From Monocercomonoides exilis (Eukaryota; Preaxostyla; Oxymonadida; Polymastigidae), in the NCBI GenBank assembly GCA_001643675.2, contig LSRY02000012.1, positions 1,304,501 to 1,368,500 of the forward strand: 64,000 nt of DNA, read 5' to 3'. The notes below the pieces were generated by a model. That model saw only the letters and a program-made list of their open reading frames with translations, had not been told where the DNA came from and did not search any database. A program made the translations under genes and the position numbers. Numbering within the stretch: position 1 is the stretch's first letter; every line of letters begins with the position of its first letter. Shown here in pieces: positions 59,201 through 64,000 of the stretch.

Positions 59201-60741
59201 AGACTATAAGAACAGGTAGTTGTTCAAATGAATCGAATAATGAGTCACATTCAAGCGCAGATCCAACCGTTGCAATGAACAAACAAAATGAAAAAGAAAA
59301 GGATAATTCTGAAAGCCAGGAAAATAATGTTGATACGACCACGATAGAAAAGGAACCAAAAAGCGAATCAGAAAAACTTAACGAGAAAGTCAGTAATGAA
59401 ATAGATGATGAAGCAATATCAGAAATTGAGGAGTCTAACTCACTCGTCGATGTTGTCTGTGATGAAATAAAGAAATTGGACAAAAAATATGAGGATCTGC
59501 TTGCTCAGCAGGAAACAGCAATAAATTCTTCGCAAATGGCAGCCTGCGCTCCAGAACAAAGCATTCAAACGAATCTTTTATCAAAAGTTGCTGCGCAGTC
59601 GCTTTTCGTTACAGGAGAAGGAGGATTCATCGGACGTCATTTTGCTTCGATGATCAGAAATAAACATGGAGAAGTGATTTCTCGAATCAGATGGAATGGC
59701 GGAGGCATTGCAATGGATCGGGCAAAAGACACTTCAGAGCTGAAGGGGATTGTTCATATTGGATTTTCTGTTAATTTATTCAATCAATTTGACCAGTTAA
59801 AGCAAGAAAGCTTCCTGTTATTGGATTATTTGATTGAACTGTACAGCAAAATGGTTATGTCGCCAAAGAATACATCTTCTCTTCTTTCTGCATCTTCTTC
59901 TGCATCTTCTTATTCTCCATCAACAAATCGATCAACTATTCCATTCATATTTGTTTCATCTACGAGTGTGATTGATAATTCGCCAAATGATATATTCAAC
60001 AACCGTCTTGTCCCTCTGAAACCCAAAATAATGCCTCATTCTCCATATGGACTGTGCAAGATGATGTGTGAATACTCACTCTCTTCGTTTGTTAAAGCAC
60101 TGAATCAAAAAGCAGCATCACAAAGCACTGCTGACTCAGCACTTTCAATTGCCAGCAATGTGAGTGTGAAGGTGATCCGTCTTCCTGAAATAACATTCAA
60201 CAGACAGACGGGTGAAGGCAACGCAAACGATTGGATTGTTCGGCTGGCACTCGGATGCATTGCAGCGCGCTGTGTCCCAGTTGTGTGCCATTCCATTGAC
60301 ATATTGCCAGTTGATGTCGTTTGCGATTATATCGAGAAAACGATTGTGGATGTTCAAAACAAAGATGCGCAGAAAGAACAAGTGAATGAACATTCGGGTG
60401 CAAACGCTCAGTTCGAAGTGATCAATTTGCGGGGGCAGATCGTAAGCCTGACACCATTTCTTGTTGCGCTTCTGTCGCTTCTTCCTGTTTCTCTTCCGTT
60501 TGAGCTGGTTTCTCTGGGGGAGTTTGGAGTAATCATCAAAGATCGCCCAACAAATCCAGCATTTCCTTTGCTTCATACTATCCATTCGTTGGGCACCGTT
60601 GAAGATCTGCCTCAGTTTGATAACATTCCTCTTTCAAAGAGCTCATCTCCAACATCACTGTTAAACGAAGAGATGATGAAAAAACATGCCGCTTGGCTTT
60701 GGAAAATTTATCAAGAGCAAAAGAGTAAAAAATTGAATTGA
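56230..60741 (+). CDS. Carboxylic acid reductase-like protein: adenylation, carrier-like and NAD(P) reductase domains
   Basis: One uninterrupted exon of 1503 aa. N-terminal coiled coil (about 10-60) and a CxxC..CxxC zinc-like module near 138-165 (CFGC, CEKC). An ANL adenylation domain follows: TGTSGTTG (387), YGTTELG (591), GTGDF (648), GRVESMVKASTGEWID (about 665-680) and the LACS-like TPSFKIRKRF (811). A carrier-like segment has FGLESI with Ser917 where phosphopantetheine would attach. Last comes a Rossmann reductase domain: VTGEGGFIGRHF (1127-1138) and YxxxK as YGLCK (Tyr1273, Lys1277). The order A-T-R matches carboxylic acid reductases and Lys2; the A domain resembles acyl-CoA synthetases, so a fatty or aromatic acid may be activated and reduced to an aldehyde. 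Acidic inserts separate the modules. Substrate is unknown. Confidence 0.75.
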   Translation: MFSLVGNSGSISKMQKELDELDSKLSDLLKKKEKMEKDIQIQYSKVISKLADKASKSHTFESYMNFVIGTFQKRFDILLSHRSFYPHIYGKRDEIQNLINKMHDLDQNAVIRAKAYFSHIDNMKEKGFLDYASDRCFGCLNPLTNETRIRSLEGERILVCEKCYNIFSSIPCLQKLCMKNHLQVIEESDSTHIIGKISVKNIPDLFYDISKSYRYRPFLGFRRKDQDGKLSAYTEWMSYGSVYAWCREFVKQSSETIIPSAPCIVGVCVPLRIQFHIVEFSLILMRKTVVYLPHYEEKKTIKLMIERSGVSLILNTKETKHLVEDLGCECKDITHLLFSTNEEDYSSAASEPKYQPLIDRTEAKYNPLKLPKSFKPLSPSEYVIALTGTSGTTGISAVSMKFFSHYEEKWLKEMKRFDPFMPGIYLFFFSPTGVTERDFIWIVAYNGGRIFLSSKPPQLLEDFPLVRPMSFSAPPTMWKLMLDGSLRAVRSRSNQLQKSTEKNEGNTEDEFDSASKKTSEESVSGHSSEQESLQAADEQYEDLPAPYDTRVQFRKLIGSRMLRAGIGGAVASRSIVRRLREEGGLTIHDMYGTTELGTILIDGKPDAGVIVKLRDENLGDSDESDSQSDSSELNEGELCVFQKGKWVGTGDFAQKVGTNEYQIVGRVESMVKASTGEWIDTLLIEEIATNVEDVDNAVVSISQQGVLFVLCSVPGSKEKSVSKQKENEDAAKEDNVKDESSGNVREKDECTSEQQEKSDEHSKESMGSCLENAILKKLNGLLAEKGVKSVHRPQFAVIDQDEWNVDNHCLTPSFKIRKRFVMNKNQEKINKAEKKALSERDPSLMNQNDDDDDESYSKNPYDRKLKIEQGFVEKLERIINIDALHSRTTSSSSSSSSSSSSTFSVLSTPLSAFGLESIVLAQVYFTVEQECEQRMIPNISLSSMMQMSLHNLVSYVTNGDTDSLNALFEWGKNASESEKEQKITENDEKKETIRTGSCSNESNNESHSSADPTVAMNKQNEKEKDNSESQENNVDTTTIEKEPKSESEKLNEKVSNEIDDEAISEIEESNSLVDVVCDEIKKLDKKYEDLLAQQETAINSSQMAACAPEQSIQTNLLSKVAAQSLFVTGEGGFIGRHFASMIRNKHGEVISRIRWNGGGIAMDRAKDTSELKGIVHIGFSVNLFNQFDQLKQESFLLLDYLIELYSKMVMSPKNTSSLLSASSSASSYSPSTNRSTIPFIFVSSTSVIDNSPNDIFNNRLVPLKPKIMPHSPYGLCKMMCEYSLSSFVKALNQKAASQSTADSALSIASNVSVKVIRLPEITFNRQTGEGNANDWIVRLALGCIAARCVPVVCHSIDILPVDVVCDYIEKTIVDVQNKDAQKEQVNEHSGANAQFEVINLRGQIVSLTPFLVALLSLLPVSLPFELVSLGEFGVIIKDRPTNPAFPLLHTIHSLGTVEDLPQFDNIPLSKSSSPTSLLNEEMMKKHAAWLWKIYQEQKSKKLN

Positions 60742-61950
60742 TTTTCACAAATAAAATAAAAATTGTTATGTTTATTTAAAAAGATAATTAAAAGAAACTG
60801 TATAGAGGATTGTGTTTAAGCAAATTGTAATTGCTGTTCTTTTTTGTTCACTTTCATATTATCTTTGTCAAATTGCGCTTAAAAAATAAGCAATTTCGTG
60901 TGAATCGGAAATTATTCTTTTTTGCACAAAAAATAAACTTATCTATTGAAATAAGAATTGTAATTAGTTCGTTTTGATTCAATTTTCTGTTTCCGCTGAT
61001 TTTTACAATTCTTTTTGAATCGTGTTTTAGCTTCTATCAAACATTATTAGATGCTCATTAGTTGCCAGATTTTTCAAGTAAATGTTGAAAATTATCTGCA
61101 GCTTATGGAGCTCGAAATATTTTCATTTGCTTAGATTTTTCAGTTGTGAGGTTCAAGTGTCTTGTTGGAAATGTTTTTAATTTTGCGTTAAATGTATTTC
61201 ATTTTTAGTGCATCGAGGGATTAATTTGAAATTATAATTAATTTGAAAACACAAAAAGCACAAATTTCACACAATGTTTCTTTATCGAATAAATGAGCAA
61301 AGAAAACTTCATGGCAAGAACTACCTTCAGCAAAGAAAAAAGTAATTTAAAAACAGAAAAATGTTTGCAAGAAAAACAAAAATGCAAACAGACAAAAATC
61401 AAATTTTGAGGAAATAAAAAGAGAAAAATTCTTCACATCTTTTAACAATCACAAATAATATTCTATCAATTCTGGAAAAGCAGAGACAGTGAAAATGAAA
61501 ACTTTAACCTTTAAATATTCAGAGAAAGCCACAAAAAACATTATACATAACATAATTAAACTGAATATTTGTAAGTATCACAGAAAAGATGGTGAAGAAA
61601 AAGACTTCGAATATTATAAATAGCTTTTCAAAAAAAGCTTAAAAAACAAAAAGGAAAAAATAAATTTAAAACAAATGGAAATAAAAAGGTAGAGTTCTAT
61701 AAGTTCATTTGTCCTCTTCGATTTTGAAAACACACAATCAGAAACAATAAAATGAAAATATGCTCTTTGAAATACTTTAAAAGAAAAAATAATCCAATTT
61801 AACATTTTAAAAAAATTAAATACATATTTTCCAAAGCACAAAAATTAAATCGGTTCAAACTTTATTTAAAAAAAAGCCAAAGAATCTTGACAGAACAGCA
61901 AATATGAATGGAATTACAAATACAGCACAGCACGTCGACTCAACTTATCA
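60742..61950. other. Intergenic between convergent genes
   Basis: About 1.2 kb of AT-rich DNA between the 3' ends of the reductase-like gene and the Ser/Pro-rich gene. No gene, RNA or repeat was recognised. Confidence 0.6.
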
Positions 61951-64000
61951 TTAATGGATCGTTTGCTTTTGTGAATGGAGTAATGACAGTGAAGAAGAAT
62001 ATGCCGGCGGAGTCTGAGGAGGCGAAGGAGGAGAAGAGTGTGGAGTGTATGTGTTTGGCTGAGCAGAAATGAATGGAGAATTTGTCGAAGAATGGAACAT
62101 TTCATTAAAATTCAATGAGCGAGACGTCAGAGGAGGAGTCTGTGCTGAAGAAGCAGGCAGCGACTGTGTGAGTGTGTCAATCGTGGCTGAGAGCGAGTAT
62201 TTCGAAGTGACTGTGAAAATCGAAGACTGGTTCTGCTGCAGTGTGGACGGGTCATGCATCTCTGTTTTGTTTGTGTGGATGCTCGCTTCATCGTCTTTCA
62301 CTTGGTCGTCAGCACTTCGAATGGAAAACGCTAATAAATGCGACTTTTGATCGGAATCCTGAAGCAAATGGCAATCCTGATGGTTGTTAATTGAATAGTC
62401 TATCGAATTCTCCTCCTTTGTCATTCCCAAGCAGCACGAATCTGACATCTTGAGAGAAATAGGCAGACACGGAATGAAATCTGAGGAGCGCACCTGCGAA
62501 GATGCTTCCGACCGCACACTCGACACCGTCTGTGACGACGATGAAGTTGCTGAAAATGTGCCACGCGCAATCGGCGTGAGAGAAGCAGCAGGCGAGAGCA
62601 CCTCGCTTCCTGGCTGTGTCTCGCTCTCTTTGCCGACTGAAGGGAAGAGCTCTTTGATGGACGGATGGCCAAAGGAATTCCGCGGGGCAGAGGCAAACGA
62701 CAGGGCACTGAACATCTTCGTGACAGAATGCACTGGAAATGACATCGACGACTCCGGATGTGACTGAGCACGGGGCTGAAACAGAGTGGACGATGACGAC
62801 TGTACTGTTGTGAGGGAGGTCGGGTTCGTAGGCGGAATCAAAGAGTAGTCAGATGTGGCGGGCGAGCTTACTGTCGGTGGACAAGACTCGGGTGTATGCG
62901 CAGCAGGAATATCGACCTCTTCATTGGCACACTCAAACAGACTGGCGGGAGGAGTCATTTGACGCTGCTCAGCGTTGATGAAGAGTGGAGTGTGACACAA
63001 AGAAGGTGTGGCAGATGCAGCTGGAGCAGCAGCCAGATACGACGACGAGGCTGAAGACGGTGGTCGCTCCATACAAGGCGCTGTGCGGTTATCTTCCTCG
63101 CACTCGGAGGAGTGTTCCGAAAGCGTCGGCGACGAAAACTTGCTTGACGCAAACATCGACGCGATGGTTGCTGAGCGCGCAAGTCCGTGCGAAGACGGAG
63201 GCACCGACTGGCTTTCAGAGGGCGAGTGTGCGTGTGCTGCCTGCAAGTCTCCCAAGTTCTGTTCAGAGTGCCAGTTGGAGATGTCCCGAAACGAGTGGTG
63301 CTCCACGTCTTTCGGCGGCCGCTGGATGGTCAGATGGGAAGTTGCATAGAAAGTGTCTGAGCTCTGAGTGAGAGATGACATCGACAAGGTGTCGCTCTGA
63401 TGGCTTGTGGAGTAGTCGTTTTTATGCGGCGAGTGCAAAAAAGAAGGAGACGACTTGAAATCAGCTGAGCTGATCGGAGATTTCGGTGCGAACGGAGACA
63501 GATCGCTGCCTGAAGAGTCTTTAATGTCAGAAACATCTGAGAAATGGCGAGGAAACGCAGAAGCCATTCTTTCTTCAACAGAGACATTGTGCAATTCCTG
63601 GCTGAGGTCACTCACTGGCAGTCTTTCTGACTTGACAGAAGAGAAAGAAGGCGAATAGTCGCCTTTGTTCCGCTGCGACTTGGCAGAATGCGAAGAGACT
63701 GACAAATAGTCAGAATTCAAACAGCTTTTGTTTGAACGCGAAGATAAAGGAGCACATGATGCATTTGTGTTTAATGAAGGATGAATTGACGGATATTCTG
63801 TATTAAGTGGCACGGCATCAGCTGGGCTATGACTAAGTTCAGAAGAAGCGGAATTATCTTCTTTCAGCACAGATTTCGGCTCAGGAATGGAAGAAGGCTG
63901 TGGAGTGGCTTGAGGTGTGAGTGAATGCTGTTCTGTGGGAGGCAATGGCAGATTTGTGTGAGGTGGAAATGGCTGGCTGGGGTAGTGAAAAGAAGGTGAA
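61951..64000 (-). CDS. Ser/Pro-rich disordered protein, C-terminal part
   Basis: The frame is open from the right window edge to a stop at 61951, at least 680 residues; the start lies outside. The sequence is dominated by Ser, Pro, Thr, Ala and His with no folded domain, signal peptide or membrane segment. Recurrent short elements are S-P and S-S-x-S patterns (for example SDLSPFAPKSPISS) and an HSP-type pattern (HSPHKND, AHSPSES), which would suit proline-directed kinases. Composition resembles the tail of the CaMKK-like kinase upstream, so it could be the tail of another large regulatory protein whose domain lies beyond the window. Function cannot be assigned. Confidence 0.7.
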   Translation of the reverse strand, partial: SPSFHYPSQPFPPHTNLPLPPTEQHSLTPQATPQPSSIPEPKSVLKEDNSASSELSHSPADAVPLNTEYPSIHPSLNTNASCAPLSSRSNKSCLNSDYLSVSSHSAKSQRNKGDYSPSFSSVKSERLPVSDLSQELHNVSVEERMASAFPRHFSDVSDIKDSSGSDLSPFAPKSPISSADFKSSPSFLHSPHKNDYSTSHQSDTLSMSSLTQSSDTFYATSHLTIQRPPKDVEHHSFRDISNWHSEQNLGDLQAAHAHSPSESQSVPPSSHGLARSATIASMFASSKFSSPTLSEHSSECEEDNRTAPCMERPPSSASSSYLAAAPAASATPSLCHTPLFINAEQRQMTPPASLFECANEEVDIPAAHTPESCPPTVSSPATSDYSLIPPTNPTSLTTVQSSSSTLFQPRAQSHPESSMSFPVHSVTKMFSALSFASAPRNSFGHPSIKELFPSVGKESETQPGSEVLSPAASLTPIARGTFSATSSSSQTVSSVRSEASSQVRSSDFIPCLPISLKMSDSCCLGMTKEENSIDYSINNHQDCHLLQDSDQKSHLLAFSIRSADDQVKDDEASIHTNKTEMHDPSTLQQNQSSIFTVTSKYSLSATIDTLTQSLPASSAQTPPLTSRSLNFNEMFHSSTNSPFISAQPNTYTPHSSPPSPPQTPPAYSSSLSLLHSQKQTIH

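Noticed and set aside
1-64000. tRNA, rRNA or CRISPR features
   Set aside because: While reading both strands I found no convincing B-box/cloverleaf, rRNA segment or regularly spaced direct repeats; a tRNAscan or Infernal run would be decisive.

Overview
The window looks like nuclear DNA of an anaerobic protist, most likely a metamonad of the oxymonad/Preaxostyla type (Monocercomonoides/Blattamonas-like). The evidence is a cytosolic-looking pyruvate:ferredoxin oxidoreductase with no targeting peptide, a transcarboxylase fusion of the kind known from Giardia, AT-rich intergenic DNA, ordinary TAA/TAG/TGA stops, and many short introns. I resolved 66 introns by hand, about 40-224 bp long; most have 5' sites of the form GT(A/T/G)T(G/A) and several begin with GC. 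The lineage call is inference from gene content.

Layout: 0-1 kb holds the end of ribosomal protein uS5 (+) and three-exon RPA12 (-). PFO (-) and a GC-rich transcarboxylase (+), both pyruvate enzymes, diverge from a 0.2-kb spacer at 1.2-9.1 kb. A gene-free stretch at 9.1-13.5 kb contains a cluster of TA-flanked MITE-like elements. A coiled-coil protein (-), an eight-exon membrane-anchored PDI (-), RPB6 (+), ribophorin I/OST1 (-) and a TFIIIA-like eight-finger protein (+) fill 13.5-22.7 kb. NAP1/NCKAP1 of the WAVE complex (-) occupies 23.4-28.0 kb. A small membrane protein, decayed sequence, adenylate kinase (+), TFIIA-gamma (-) and an unusual histone H3 (+) follow to 32.8 kb.

From 34 kb come a damaged member of an armadillo-like family (-), a ten-exon DHHC palmitoyltransferase (+), a PP2C phosphatase (+) and a Rab32-like GTPase (+). 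An almost perfect 820-bp inverted repeat with a 271-bp loop (45.2-47.1 kb) lies between the convergent Rab and PP5-like phosphatase genes. A CaMKK-like kinase (-, 1849 aa) is divergent from an intronless 1503-aa protein (+) that joins an adenylation domain, a carrier-like segment and a reductase domain, like a carboxylic acid reductase. The right end holds part of a Ser/Pro-rich protein (-).

Themes are transcription machinery (RPA12, RPB6, TFIIA-gamma, TFIIIA-like, H3), secretory pathway (PDI, OST1, DHHC), signalling (Rab, PP2C, PP5-like, CaMKK-like, NAP1) and anaerobic pyruvate metabolism. Nothing suggests an operon; most genes have their own short upstream spacer. Multi-exon structures were deduced by keeping the reading frame and family motifs continuous across splice sites; no transcript data were available.
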